NCBI RefSeq assembly: GCF_039543525.1
Contig: NZ_BAABJX010000065.1
Location: 62,001-126,000, forward strand
Direction of reading: 5' to 3'
From: Algivirga pacifica
Lineage (GTDB): Bacteria > Bacteroidota > Bacteroidia > Cytophagales > Flammeovirgaceae
DNA length: 64,000 nucleotides
Shown in pieces: positions 46,235 to 54,925 of the stretch. Every line of letters starts with the position of its first letter. Position 1 is the stretch's first letter. The notes under the pieces are model-generated. The model was not told the origin of the DNA. It did no database searches and worked only from the letters and a program-made list of their open reading frames with translations. Both the position numbers and the translations under genes were made by a program.

Positions 46235-46801
46235 TTATAGGTGAGCAAATAATAGTTGTCGGAAGAGTTTTTCGGTATTATCAGGGGATAGCTCTTGTCG
46301 TTCGGCTAATCGGACAAAGGCTGCCTGGTTAACATCATAGATTCCGATATAGTCGGCTTGGATGATGGGTGTCTGGCTGATCTTTTGCTCTGTCTCAGAC
46401 ACTAATTCCGTAGGTACTGCAAAGAAGAAAAAGTCTGTATACCCAAGATAATCCAGGTACTTTTCATCCTGCAGAAGGTCACTTTTACTGACTTTCACCT
46501 CAAAGCCTACGGTAAACAGCTCATTTCCCCAGGCACTGTAGAAAGGCTTGACCAATCCGACCAGATCAAACCGACGGCGCTGTGGTTTTTCCTTACCGAA
46601 TTTCGTCCGCTCCCCGGTGGGAATGCGGACCGTGACCTCGGTGTGTAACTGGGTCGTAGGCGGTGTTTTCATCTTGTGGATAAAAGGGTATTCCTGCTCA
46701 GACAGTTGCTGTGCCCATGAGGTATTGGTACGCATGGACTTGGTGATCATTTTTGAGGTGAGCTTTTCCATAAGTTGTTGATGTTTTTGGATTTCGGTCA
46801 T
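46235..46801 (-). CDS. MmcB-like PD-(D/E)XK nuclease-family protein
   Basis: Start at 46801 (MTEIQKHQQL, 188 residues), 4 nt after the upstream stop; a longer reading would overlap that gene. The C-terminal about 120 residues have RRRFDLVGLVKPF (Asp), FTVGFEVKVSKSDLL (Glu-x-Lys) and LDYLGYTDFFFFAVP, a close fit to MmcB, a family linked to DNA repair and mutagenesis in mobile elements. Probably a DNA nuclease acting at the element's replication or repair intermediates. Confidence 0.7.
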   Translation of the reverse strand: MTEIQKHQQLMEKLTSKMITKSMRTNTSWAQQLSEQEYPFIHKMKTPPTTQLHTEVTVRIPTGERTKFGKEKPQRRRFDLVGLVKPFYSAWGNELFTVGFEVKVSKSDLLQDEKYLDYLGYTDFFFFAVPTELVSETEQKISQTPIIQADYIGIYDVNQAAFVRLAERQELSPDNTEKLFRQLLFAHL

Positions 46802-46805
46802 TGGT

Positions 46806-48440
46806 TTAAACTTGAGGGGCTTTGATATCAAAGTTTCGTTTGGTGTATAGGAGTTGATGGCTGACCATCTCCTTAAAGGCATTCATTAAGTCCCGGTTTC
46901 GGAGCTTACGGAGACGGTTCTCGTGCATGACATACATTTCCTGAGGAGTTTTAGTCGCATTGGGGCCTTTTCCGTCCCTGTATTCGGCTGCTTCGTATTC
47001 TATACGCTTTAGTTCTCCTTTCAAGCGGAAGTACTTGGCCTTACGTTTATAGTTCTGAAAACGGTTCCAGTTCTGCCACCAACCGTTTTTCTTATTTTCT
47101 TCGCCAAAGTACCAGGCTGGATCGGCCACATATCCACCGTGATTGACGACGGCCAGATATTGAAAATCTGCAGCAGCTACGAGTTCCTTATAGTACTTCA
47201 GCCATTGCTCATGCTTCCAGCCTTTGTCATTTTTAAAACTGCCAAAGACATTGCGGGCAATAACATGCACCATATGCTCTTCATCCATAGGTGTAAATTG
47301 CTTGCTGCTATAGTATTTGGCTTTGACGTAGCACCAGAAACGCTGGGCATACTGCATATAGTACTTATGCTCCTTGGCATCCCGACCGTATTGGACCGTT
47401 TCGCCGACCGCCGCCGGGCCGCAACCCGCTTTCGTCTGGGCGGAATTCTTTTTGACTTCTTTCTCCCGGTTTACTTGTGCCGTCCGTTTTTCCGTCCCTT
47501 CTTTTCTTTCGTCTCCGAAAAAAATCTGCGTGCCGGGCAACATTTCTTTAAGCTCCTTGGGGTGAGTTGCTTCCTTTTCGGAGTTATTCACCTTATCAAC
47601 ATGACTACTATTTTTAAGAACTTTATTTCTATTCTGTATAGAAGAAGATAAAGGGTTCAAATTTTGGTCGAATCGGACAGAAAAAGGGTTTTCAGAGCCG
47701 TTTTTTGATGATTTTGCAGTCCTACTTATCAACGCTATTTTCTGTTGTTCACAATGAGATGTGAATAACTTTTGAGCTGTGGATAAGTCTTTACGAAAAC
47801 ACAGACGGATTTTTTCCGCTTCATCATCGCCAAAAATGATGTTCCAGTTCACCAATAATTCCAGTCCCGCCGAGAAACGATTGCGGTAATGGACCACAAA
47901 ACCAATCTCTCTCAGACGGTTCAGGTGATTGGTAATCGTGTTTTTGGTACAACCTTCCAGTGTCGCCAAAGAAGACTGCCGAGTGTAGAGGTAGGGCATG
48001 TTATGATAGAAAACTGTCGTCCCTTTTTGACGAGCCTCTTCATAGGTCATCAAGTACAGTCGGACTAATTCAAATGCCGTATGTCGGATATTCTTGTGCA
48101 AGCGGACCGCTTCCTCCGGATGGTCTACCTTCGTATAAAGGCTTAGATCCTTTGTCAGACACTGAAAAGAGGCTTGAATATCCAGGCTTAACAAACCGTC
48201 CAATTGTCCCTGTATCGCCTTTATTTTTTGGCTGTGATGCTGATACAGCTCCTGTACTGACCAGTCAGTATAGGCTCCTTTTCCCGACCGGTACTGACGG
48301 GCATCACGACTGATCATGTCCAGGGCATAATAAGCATCCAGGTATGCCTTGCAGCGCTTATTGGCCCAGGCATAGGTCACGTTGGGGAGGCCCTCAAAGT
48401 ATTTACATTCTACTTTGGGGATAGTATTGGGTATTCCCAT
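46806..48440 (-). CDS. Winged-helix replication-initiator-like protein
   Basis: A 544-residue protein. A winged HTH at about 155-187 (SSLATLEGCTKNTITNHLNRLREIGFV) follows a helical N-terminus. A basic disordered linker (230-340) and a helical, Trp/Tyr/Lys-rich C-terminal half come after. Residues 49-76 (YRSGKGAYTDWSVQELYQHH) and about 488-517 (YRDGKGPNATKTPQEMYVMH) are alike, an internal duplication. Two DnaA-box matches lie in its own coding DNA at 47760-47786. Initiators of plasmids and phages often carry the origin inside the gene, so I read it as the replication protein; the family is not recognised. Confidence 0.5.
   Translation of the reverse strand: MGIPNTIPKVECKYFEGLPNVTYAWANKRCKAYLDAYYALDMISRDARQYRSGKGAYTDWSVQELYQHHSQKIKAIQGQLDGLLSLDIQASFQCLTKDLSLYTKVDHPEEAVRLHKNIRHTAFELVRLYLMTYEEARQKGTTVFYHNMPYLYTRQSSLATLEGCTKNTITNHLNRLREIGFVVHYRNRFSAGLELLVNWNIIFGDDEAEKIRLCFRKDLSTAQKLFTSHCEQQKIALISRTAKSSKNGSENPFSVRFDQNLNPLSSSIQNRNKVLKNSSHVDKVNNSEKEATHPKELKEMLPGTQIFFGDERKEGTEKRTAQVNREKEVKKNSAQTKAGCGPAAVGETVQYGRDAKEHKYYMQYAQRFWCYVKAKYYSSKQFTPMDEEHMVHVIARNVFGSFKNDKGWKHEQWLKYYKELVAAADFQYLAVVNHGGYVADPAWYFGEENKKNGWWQNWNRFQNYKRKAKYFRLKGELKRIEYEAAEYRDGKGPNATKTPQEMYVMHENRLRKLRNRDLMNAFKEMVSHQLLYTKRNFDIKAPQV
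47760..47786 (-). promoter_or_regulatory. Pair of DnaA-box matches inside the initiator-like gene
   Basis: On the minus strand TTATCCACA (47786-47778) is a perfect consensus and TTATTCACA (47768-47760) fits TTWTNCACA. They are 18 bp apart and in the same orientation. This could mark the element's origin, located in the linker-coding part of the gene. Confidence 0.45.
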
Positions 48441-48626
48441 TGTAAATCAAGGGTTTAAATGGTATATTAAAAATAAGAGATAGGATGGTGGGCTTGTTTT
48501 AACAGTCTACCCTCCGAGAACTGTATCAAAAGAGGTCGCTGACAGTCAGTCATTGAGGTGTCTCCTACAACACATTCAAAATTGATTTCAGATAACAACT
48601 GCTGCCAGCTCCCTTCTTTCCTTTCG

Positions 48627-48685
48627 TAATGCGTGAGGAATCGAACCTCTGGACCATTTTCAGTCCATGCATCCTTGCCGCATTA
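48627..48685 (-). other. tRNA-like remnant lacking a D arm
   Basis: On the minus strand: acceptor-like stem TAATGCG (48685-48679) pairs with CGCATTA (48633-48627), seven perfect pairs. An anticodon-like arm TGGAC/GTCCA encloses TGAAAATG. A T-arm core GGTTCGATTCC equals the conserved B box. The T arm sits directly against the acceptor as in tRNA, but there is no D arm, no variable loop and an 8-nt anticodon loop. It cannot be an ordinary tRNA; it may be a decayed tRNA or a structural mimic. It lies in the leader of the initiator-like gene. The remainder of 48441-48753 holds no protein gene. Confidence 0.45.
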
Positions 48686-48686
48686 G

Positions 48687-48739
48687 AAGTGTCTTCCAGT
48701 CCACGGCCCGCCAAAGCACTGACAGGAAGACACTTTTTT
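48687..48739 (+). terminator. Plus-strand rho-independent terminator, possible end of an antisense RNA
   Basis: AAGTGTCTTCC (48687-48697) pairs with GGAAGACACTT (48725-48735) and is followed by T6. It terminates on the plus strand, where no protein gene lies upstream, whereas the genes on both sides are on the minus strand. A structured plus-strand RNA from roughly 48500 to 48739, antisense to the leader of the initiator-like mRNA, would explain it. Confidence 0.6.
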
Positions 48740-48753
48740 ATTGATTAGTTTCT

Positions 48754-49500
48754 TTAGATTAATAGGCCTTCTGGTATTCTTCGGATGGGTAAATCCCCAT
48801 TGGTTTGCTTACAGGCCGACAAGCGTTTCTTAGCGGTATCCAGCGCTTTGGTGTTTTGCTCATAGCACTCCTTTAAGTGATGAATTGCCTCTTCCAGTAA
48901 CTGTCGGGTACGCTCTTCTCCATTCAACTTGGAAAGCAAGTCATCGTGATGCATCACCAATTCGTCATATTTACGTTGAAGCGTCTCCTTAGCGGAAATA
49001 TGCGCTGTGGCAGTAGCCTCTGCATCACTCATCCTGCCCTCTAAACTGCGTTTGGCATCTTCCAGTAAATTGCTTGCCTCCTGTGCTTCTTTCAAAGCGT
49101 TTTGGAGCGTTACACAGCGGTTGTTTACCTGCACCAATTGGGTCTGTACCGTCGCTGTCTTTTCGCTCTCTTCCCGCAAGCGATTCGCATGCGTTTCAAT
49201 CATTTTATTAGCTTCTCTCAAAGCATCCTGAAGCGTTTGGGTATATTTCTTGGCTTCTGAGAGCTGTTTTACATAGACTGACACTTCATCCGATTTAATC
49301 TTGAGAAAGGTATACAGCGCTTTCAAAATCGCCCAGGAAGCATAGAGTACTACCGTAACTTTTAAGGACTCAGGCAAAGGTTGATCCGTAAATCCACCCA
49401 GAATATAAGCAATCAATAATACGCTGGTGACATGCCAGGCATACGCTTGTAAACGCTTCGGGGCACTAAGAATGTCGATTACATAAATTAGTTTGGTCAT
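48754..49500 (-). CDS. Membrane protein with long cytoplasmic coiled coil
   Basis: A 248-residue protein. Two TM helices (about 20-38 and 48-65) are followed by about 150 residues of uninterrupted heptads (KYTQTLQDALREANKMIETH and onward) and a short basic/hydrophobic end. It lies 19 nt after the 223-residue membrane gene and shares its orientation. Could organise the element's replication or partition at the membrane; no family recognised. Confidence 0.55.
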   Translation of the reverse strand: MTKLIYVIDILSAPKRLQAYAWHVTSVLLIAYILGGFTDQPLPESLKVTVVLYASWAILKALYTFLKIKSDEVSVYVKQLSEAKKYTQTLQDALREANKMIETHANRLREESEKTATVQTQLVQVNNRCVTLQNALKEAQEASNLLEDAKRSLEGRMSDAEATATAHISAKETLQRKYDELVMHHDDLLSKLNGEERTRQLLEEAIHHLKECYEQNTKALDTAKKRLSACKQTNGDLPIRRIPEGLLI

Positions 49501-49519
49501 GATGGCTGATCCGTGTTAG

Positions 49520-50191
49520 TTAGGCTTGTTTTTTCTTTAAAATGTCAAATTTTGCTAGAGGGTCTGATGCGCTCCCTTTGTCCAGGAAGACGGTCGTTTC
49601 CGCTTGTGTGATTTCCGTTTCCCGTCCGTTGGTGATATTCCGAATCCCTTCTTTCATCCAGTAGGAAATATCCTCAATAATCTGTCGATTGCTCTCCTGA
49701 ATTGTGCGCTTGAGAATCTCATCTTCACTAATGGACTTCGCTGACTGACGGGTGATGTACGCCGGAAGAAAGGCCATCAAACAGACCAGGCTCATCTTGA
49801 TCAAAAGCATAGGTTGTGCTAGCACCATGGAAAGGGTCACAGTATCCGGAAGAATGATCATCATCAAGCCAATAAAGCTCATGCCTCCTCCGGCGAAACT
49901 CACCACCGTAGAAGCGGGGGCAAGTTTCTTCTGCAGACTAAACACTAGGATCGTAACCATTACACCTATACTAAACAAAGCGCCAATGATCAGGCTAAAT
50001 GCGGTCGCCATTCCGTCGGACATCAACGTCCGGAAACGCTCCACAAACAGTGTGCTCACGGTATAGGCAGTACCTACGGCATCCACAATCACCATTGCCA
50101 TAAGCACCATGAAGAGCCCTGAGATCAGGCTCACACTGATCAGGGATGTCAGCGTAAACTTGTTTAAGCTGACCAATCTATCAAGTTTCAT
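49520..50191 (-). CDS. Four-TM membrane protein
   Basis: A 223-residue protein. TM helices at about 15-38, 55-78, 88-108 and 118-140 are followed by a helical cytoplasmic domain with SKSISEDEILKRTIQESNRQ. A Bacteroidota mobile-element family is plausible, but I do not recognise it. Co-transcribed with the coiled-coil membrane protein downstream. Confidence 0.55.
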   Translation of the reverse strand: MKLDRLVSLNKFTLTSLISVSLISGLFMVLMAMVIVDAVGTAYTVSTLFVERFRTLMSDGMATAFSLIIGALFSIGVMVTILVFSLQKKLAPASTVVSFAGGGMSFIGLMMIILPDTVTLSMVLAQPMLLIKMSLVCLMAFLPAYITRQSAKSISEDEILKRTIQESNRQIIEDISYWMKEGIRNITNGRETEITQAETTVFLDKGSASDPLAKFDILKKKQA

Positions 50192-50244
50192 GTTGTTGAA
50201 TTATTTAAAATCGGATTTGGGTTTTCAATACATCATGCAAGTAA

Positions 50245-50499
50245 CTAAAGGACTTCAATCACATGCTCTCTATAAGCTTGAGCGACCTCCATTAAGACGT
50301 CCAGCTCTTCTGCCTGTTTACTTTTCATTTCCTTTAAAAACAGTTGTTTGCCTTCTTTCCATGCCAACTGACTATCAAATTCCAGTAGATAGCGTTCCTT
50401 CTGATGATGGATGACATAGACACCGGTTGCTTTACTTTTTCCCGCCCAGACATGATCGGACAATGGCTTGAAACAGCTTACTCCAATGGGTTTTCGCAT
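50245..50499 (-). CDS. 84-residue hypothetical protein
   Basis: Start chosen at 50499 (MRKPIGVSCFKPLSDHVWAG), 13 nt after the upstream stop; a longer reading from 50601 would overlap the upstream gene by 89 nt. Beta strands (ATGVYVIHHQKERYLLEFD) then a helix with LFLKEMKSKQAEELDVLMEV. Not recognised; part of the small-gene run following the regulators. Confidence 0.45.
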   Translation of the reverse strand: MRKPIGVSCFKPLSDHVWAGKSKATGVYVIHHQKERYLLEFDSQLAWKEGKQLFLKEMKSKQAEELDVLMEVAQAYREHVIEVL

Positions 50500-50512
50500 C
50501 CCTAAAAGCCAT

Positions 50513-50725
50513 TTACTTTTCCTCGAAGAAACATGTGTGCGTGGTGTTAAGTACCCCTGCGCTATCCCTGGTTTTTCCGCTTCGGAGAAAAAACCCTTCA
50601 CCGATCAATGCTTGATAATCCTCCTCATGCATATAAATCTTTCGGCAACTTTCCCGGGTATACAGGTTACACACCACATACTCACCTTGCTGTCTCACCA
50701 CATCAATTTGAACCTTATGCTTCAT
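50513..50725 (-). CDS. 70-residue hypothetical protein
   Basis: MKHKVQIDVVRQQGEYVVCN onward. Two short strands, a central helix (HEEDYQALIGEGFF) and a Cys/Phe-containing tail. It starts 3 nt after the HTH gene stop, so it is translationally coupled to it. Not recognised. Confidence 0.45.
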   Translation of the reverse strand: MKHKVQIDVVRQQGEYVVCNLYTRESCRKIYMHEEDYQALIGEGFFLRSGKTRDSAGVLNTTHTCFFEEK

Positions 50726-50728
50726 GAC

Positions 50729-51046
50729 CTAGTACTTGTGTTTTAGGATAGCCATTTTAGCCATTTGCTTTAGCTCCATGCTGCAAGGAACACGATTGCT
50801 CTTGCTCAGGAAGTGCTGATCTATCTCTGTTCTCCGGAAGTATACCTTACGGACACCCGGCTTCTTAAAGTGCGGTAATTCTCCCGTAGAGATATAGCGG
50901 TAAACGGTCGGCAAAGATACGCCCAGATAGATGGCCACATCTTCCACCCCCATCACTTCCTTGTGGATGACATTGTACAGGTCCAGTTGTTGTTTTAGGC
51001 TTTGGGTCACTGCCTCAGTGATCAAGTTGATTTCATTTGTGCTCAT
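50729..51046 (-). CDS. HTH_17/excisionase-family DNA-binding protein
   Basis: A 105-residue protein. GVEDVAIYLGVSLPTVYRYISTGELPHFKKPGVRKVYFRRTEIDQHF is the MerR-like excisionase-type winged helix (about 33-80). The N-terminal helix may dimerise. Bacteroidota integrative elements commonly carry such genes to control excision and early transfer. It lies downstream of a small RHH-like gene in an operon divergent from the S24 repressor. Confidence 0.75.
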   Translation of the reverse strand: MSTNEINLITEAVTQSLKQQLDLYNVIHKEVMGVEDVAIYLGVSLPTVYRYISTGELPHFKKPGVRKVYFRRTEIDQHFLSKSNRVPCSMELKQMAKMAILKHKY

Positions 51047-51050
51047 GATT

Positions 51051-51245
51051 CTAATAGTTTTGGTTTTTCAATTCGTAATTACTGATCAGAAAGCGGATGA
51101 CTGCAGAGTCTCCTCTAGCGCCAATTTCATTGGCAATTCTAATAATCTTGTCCTGTTGGCTTTCAGAAATGCGTAACCCTTTGTGGATGCTAAAGTCCTC
51201 TCTTTTGGGTTTTTGATGCTTTTTTGGGTTTGTTAATGAATCCAT
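51051..51245 (-). CDS. Small ribbon-helix-helix-like DNA-binding protein
   Basis: A 64-residue protein. A basic N-terminus (KKHQKPKRE) is followed by KGLRISESQQDKIIRIANEIGARGDSAVIRFLI, the strand-helix-helix layout of Arc/CopG-type proteins. First gene of the minus-strand operon, divergent from the S24 repressor across the operator at 51300. Probably regulates the element's replication operon. Confidence 0.55.
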   Translation of the reverse strand: MDSLTNPKKHQKPKREDFSIHKGLRISESQQDKIIRIANEIGARGDSAVIRFLISNYELKNQNY

Positions 51246-51299
51246 ATTAACTAAATTGTATAGTCAAAGTGTTTCTGTTGTTGCACACCACAATTATAT

Positions 51300-51332
51300 C
51301 GAACTAAAGTTCGAATAACAAATTTTAGTTCG
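51300..51332. promoter_or_regulatory. Divergent operators of the S24 repressor
   Basis: The palindrome CGAACTAAAGTTCG (51300-51313) is followed by a half-match TTTAGTTCG (51324-51332), the reverse complement of CGAACTAAA. It lies between the RHH-like gene (minus) and the repressor (plus), about 25-55 bp before the repressor GTG. This is the usual layout of a lysogeny switch. Confidence 0.65.
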
Positions 51333-51357
51333 GTTAATTTTTCAATACTTTTTCATT

Positions 51358-52017
51358 GTGAGCGATATATCATTAAGAATCAGAGAGATAAAAGAATATA
51401 AAAATCTAAACAATTCAACCTTCGGTGAATTACTTGGATATTCTGATGTAGCTATAGGCAAAGTTTCGAACGGATCATCCAAACCAAAGTTCGAAATGAT
51501 GGAGGCTATTGTAAAAAAAATACCTGAGATTAATCCAACTTGGCTACTTACCGGAGAAGGTAAAATGCTAAAAAACATAGCTTTTGAAGAAAATTCTGAT
51601 ACTTCAAATCAGCAAGGAATCCCCTTTTTTGAACTTAGAGCTGAAGCCGGTTTCCCAGGCAACGGCATCGATGGGAAAATATCACCCGACGCTTACTATC
51701 GCCTTCCAGATGACTTCAAAGGAGACAATGTATTTGTGACCGATGTATGGGGAGACTCCATGAGCCCACAATACAACTCTGGAGACAAAATCATCTGCCG
51801 CTTGATTGATAGCCTGACTTTTATTCAATGGGGAAGAGCCTACGTGATTGATACCTTTAGCCAAGGGATCTTACTGAAAACGCTCCGAGTAGCGGATCAG
51901 GAGGATGCTGTAAAATGTGTAAGCGAGAACAAGGAGAAGTATGATCCTTTTTTGCTGCCAAAGAAGGAGATTAAGAAGATTGCATTGGTGTTGGCATTGT
52001 TGAGGAAGGAGGGGTGA
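51358..52017 (+). CDS. S24/LexA-type phage repressor
   Basis: GTG start at 51358; 219 residues. The N-terminal HTH (about 18-45, STFGELLGYSDVAIGKVSNG) is followed by a hinge with an Ala97-Gly98 cleavage-type site (RAEAGFPG), and a C-terminal S24 domain with nucleophile Ser134 (GDSMSPQYNSGD) and general base Lys174 (ILLKTL). RecA-stimulated self-cleavage would lift repression after DNA damage. The paired operators upstream suggest it controls itself and the divergent operon, hence a temperate life cycle. Confidence 0.88.
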   Translation: MSDISLRIREIKEYKNLNNSTFGELLGYSDVAIGKVSNGSSKPKFEMMEAIVKKIPEINPTWLLTGEGKMLKNIAFEENSDTSNQQGIPFFELRAEAGFPGNGIDGKISPDAYYRLPDDFKGDNVFVTDVWGDSMSPQYNSGDKIICRLIDSLTFIQWGRAYVIDTFSQGILLKTLRVADQEDAVKCVSENKEKYDPFLLPKKEIKKIALVLALLRKEG

Positions 52018-52111
52018 TTATAACTGTAGCTATTTTACAATCGATTTTAAAACTAAACTTATTACTACAAAAGTTAGTGAAATTTACTACTTACTATCTA
52101 CTATTTAAAAT

Positions 52112-52888
52112 ATGGATAATACTTTCACCGAAAGAATCAGTGAATCAGAACTTTATCAGAGAAGAAAAGATAAACTTATAAAAAAGCTACAAAGTTATGA
52201 AGATAGTAAAGTGAGTAGCTCTACAGGAGTTTTTTCAATTGCAATCCTCATTATTTTTGGATTATGTTCACTATTCTATTACTTGCTCCCAAACCTCAAA
52301 ATACTTGGTGAATTTACTACCATTATTTTTATAGTAGGTTTTGCTCTAGCTTCAGGTTTACTTTTAACTATTAATAGAATAAGAGCTTTTTTTACTAAAA
52401 GACAGATAGAAGATATTGATTGGAAATTAGTAAAACTCAGTAAAGAACAATTACAGTTAAAACTTAATGAGGATTTTTTCACCAATCTAGTAGGGATAAA
52501 CTTTAAACACTTAGATGAGTATTACTATCAAACACAACATCAGGCAAGAAAAAGCTTCAATGTGTCTATTTTTGCTTCTGTTACTAGCTTCATCATAATT
52601 GTGATTGGGATTTTCATGATGTATCAAGATAAATCAACTTCTGCCTACATAACCACTGGAACCGGTGTTCTTAGTGAGTTTATCGCTGCAATATTTTTCT
52701 ACTTGTACAATAGGACTATTCTCAAAATGTCAGAGTACCATCAAAAATTGGTTGTTACACAAAATATAAATCTATCTCTGAAAATGACGGAAGAAATGGA
52801 AGGAGAAGATAAAGCTAAAGCCCAGGCTTTAATTATTGATAGACTTACCCAAGATATCAATAAACATTTGTCTCAAAAACAATCGTAA
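52112..52888 (+). CDS. Four-TM protein resembling the TRADD-N-associated membrane domain
   Basis: A 258-residue protein. TM pairs at about 37-85 and 145-195, separated by an amphipathic linker. The second half (TTGTGVLSEFIAAIFFYLYNRTILKMSEYHQKLVVTQNI, shown here by its start and end) fits the two-TM domain found with TRADD-N-like modules in bacterial conflict systems. A cytoplasmic helical tail (LKMTEEMEGEDKAKAQALII) follows. If right, it may be a membrane effector of an abortive-infection type system, perhaps with the next two genes. Family call is from memory of the pattern and moderate. Confidence 0.5.
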   Translation: MDNTFTERISESELYQRRKDKLIKKLQSYEDSKVSSSTGVFSIAILIIFGLCSLFYYLLPNLKILGEFTTIIFIVGFALASGLLLTINRIRAFFTKRQIEDIDWKLVKLSKEQLQLKLNEDFFTNLVGINFKHLDEYYYQTQHQARKSFNVSIFASVTSFIIIVIGIFMMYQDKSTSAYITTGTGVLSEFIAAIFFYLYNRTILKMSEYHQKLVVTQNINLSLKMTEEMEGEDKAKAQALIIDRLTQDINKHLSQKQS

Positions 52889-52969
52889 GATATCCCTGTT
52901 AATCAATGACATTAACCTCTAGGAGGCCAATTATATCAACTGCAATAACACAACATATTTTTTGTATCA

Positions 52970-53569
52970 ATGAAACCATTTTTCTTTAAGCTTTCTCCAT
53001 GGGTATTAGTAGCATCTCTTTATCTAGTTCCTTTATTATTAAACCTTTTCATAAAAATTGCGACTTCCATGCATTGGCCACAGCCAATTCCATGGTACGT
53101 CTTTCACATAGCTAAATATGGGTCATTGATAGCTGTTTTCGCATGGAGCATTCAGATACATAATTATTTTAAAAAACAACAAGGCTATATCATCGGAGGA
53201 TTTTTGACATTCTTCTCATTGTGGTTTATTCTCAATAGTCTTCTTTTTATTTTTAACTACTTTCCTCCTTATGAATGGTTAGGGGGATTTTTTGTAGTGG
53301 AAAACTTGACAGTCAAAGAAGCTGCTATGGCTTATAAGTATATTTTTAATTCAATTTTCGGACTTGAACATATCGCTGGCGTTACTTGCTTATCCATACT
53401 ATCATTTAATATCCAACAGATCATCAATCCAACGTGGCGACTATCACAAAAGAAGAAAATAGGTATTGTACTTGTCTTCTTTTTATGTTCTCCGATAGGT
53501 GCTTGGATGTTACAACGAAACGCTCTAAAAGCTTATACCAAACAGGAAAATGATACTGTACTAATTTAA
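52970..53569 (+). CDS. Four-TM membrane protein
   Basis: A 199-residue protein. TM helices near 12-32, 45-65, 80-102 and 165-182, with a periplasmic-type loop containing PPYEWLGGFFVVENLTVKEA. Not recognised. Same strand and spacing as its neighbours; AT-rich cargo. Confidence 0.55.
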   Translation: MKPFFFKLSPWVLVASLYLVPLLLNLFIKIATSMHWPQPIPWYVFHIAKYGSLIAVFAWSIQIHNYFKKQQGYIIGGFLTFFSLWFILNSLLFIFNYFPPYEWLGGFFVVENLTVKEAAMAYKYIFNSIFGLEHIAGVTCLSILSFNIQQIINPTWRLSQKKKIGIVLVFFLCSPIGAWMLQRNALKAYTKQENDTVLI

Positions 53570-53628
53570 GAAGGTACAAAACACTAATAACTACTTATCT
53601 ACGAACTTTTTATTATATCGCTGTAACA

Positions 53629-54906
53629 ATGAGATTCATAATAGCACTGATCGTTTGTTTATCACTTTTTAATTGCACCCAGCAGTCATCTAAAAAACAG
53701 GAAACTACTGTTGTAGAGACAAAAACTATCACAAAACATTCCCAAGTCCAAAATCAAACGGATTCTACACATTCCTTAAAACAAGAACACTCAGAGAAGG
53801 TTAATGACATCGTTGCTTTCATCCATGAGAACAAAGTGAACTCTAAAGTGAATTTGCCTTTGCCTGAAACAAAGTTTTATAAGGACTGGGAATTCCGATT
53901 TGTAAATATCTCTGCAGAAGCATATCATAAATTATACGAACAACAACTAACAAGAGAAGAGGAAAGTCCTTGGCAAATTGTAGAAGACAAAGACTCCATA
54001 TTTTTCATACCATTGCTTAATGGACAATACGATACTTTAACCAATAATACGGGTCCAGATGCAGAGACTGAATATAGACAGTGGGAGTTTGACCATTATT
54101 GGAAAGACAAAAACCTTATCAGCTACTCTTCAGATATGTGGGAAGCTAGAGGCCATTTAATGAAGAACCTTGATAAGGGACAAACCATTTGGGTATGGGA
54201 TGATCAGCTTTTATCTCCAGATGGTAATTGGGCATACGTGGGAGCCATGGGCTTAATTCACCATTATAATGGTATTCAACTCATAAAGACAGATAATGAC
54301 ACCTTGTACATTCCTTATAAAGAGGAAATCCCCAATTGGTATCCCGATAGCGCTGCCTGGGTAAGCGACAACATTCTTGTATTTAATAGGAGTCAGTTCA
54401 ATATACAAGATAGAGAGATTATCGACCTCCAACAACCTGACTACCCCAATGAATACACTGCATTAATCATTAAAAAAAGTGATTGTACTTTTAATAATGA
54501 CCTCAAGACTCTATCCCTTGAGTGGGCTAATGAGACCAAACTAAAAGGCAAAATAAGTTGGTCTGAAGACAAGCAACTATGCCACATTTTTCACTATGAC
54601 AAAAAATATACCTTAAGAAGAGGAGGTTGTTACCACTTCGGTGAGACAGTCACTAAAGAAACTTACGGTAACTCTCTTGAAGATGAGGATGAGTGGATAG
54701 ATGAATTAATCCAATTGAGTGAAGCTGTTAATTTTTCACGTATCAAAGAACTACTAGAGAACAAGCAATACAACATAGAAACAAAAGAAAACCTATTACT
54801 GCTGCACTTAATTAATGATGGCGAAGACCTCCCTATCATAGAGCCTATTTCCATAAAAAGAATAGGACAAAAATATATTATTACGATAAGTCAATATTAT
54901 AATTAA
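53629..54906 (+). CDS. Lipoprotein of unknown function
   Basis: A 425-residue protein with a lipoprotein signal (IVCLSLFNC, Cys16) and a Gln/Lys/Thr-rich linker to about residue 60. The mature domain shows repeated WxxD and Tyr-rich strands (GQTIWVWDDQLLSPDGNWAY, HHYNGIQLIKTDNDTLYIPY), suggesting a beta-propeller-like fold. Exported to the envelope. No family recognised. It ends just before a terminator. Confidence 0.6.
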   Translation: MRFIIALIVCLSLFNCTQQSSKKQETTVVETKTITKHSQVQNQTDSTHSLKQEHSEKVNDIVAFIHENKVNSKVNLPLPETKFYKDWEFRFVNISAEAYHKLYEQQLTREEESPWQIVEDKDSIFFIPLLNGQYDTLTNNTGPDAETEYRQWEFDHYWKDKNLISYSSDMWEARGHLMKNLDKGQTIWVWDDQLLSPDGNWAYVGAMGLIHHYNGIQLIKTDNDTLYIPYKEEIPNWYPDSAAWVSDNILVFNRSQFNIQDREIIDLQQPDYPNEYTALIIKKSDCTFNNDLKTLSLEWANETKLKGKISWSEDKQLCHIFHYDKKYTLRRGGCYHFGETVTKETYGNSLEDEDEWIDELIQLSEAVNFSRIKELLENKQYNIETKENLLLLHLINDGEDLPIIEPISIKRIGQKYIITISQYYN

Positions 54907-54925
54907 ATATCCAATAGGTTCTCTC

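Noticed and set aside
48627..48685. Functional tRNA on the minus strand
   Set aside because: The acceptor stem and B box are good, but D arm and variable loop are absent and the anticodon loop has 8 bases; kept only as a tRNA-like remnant.
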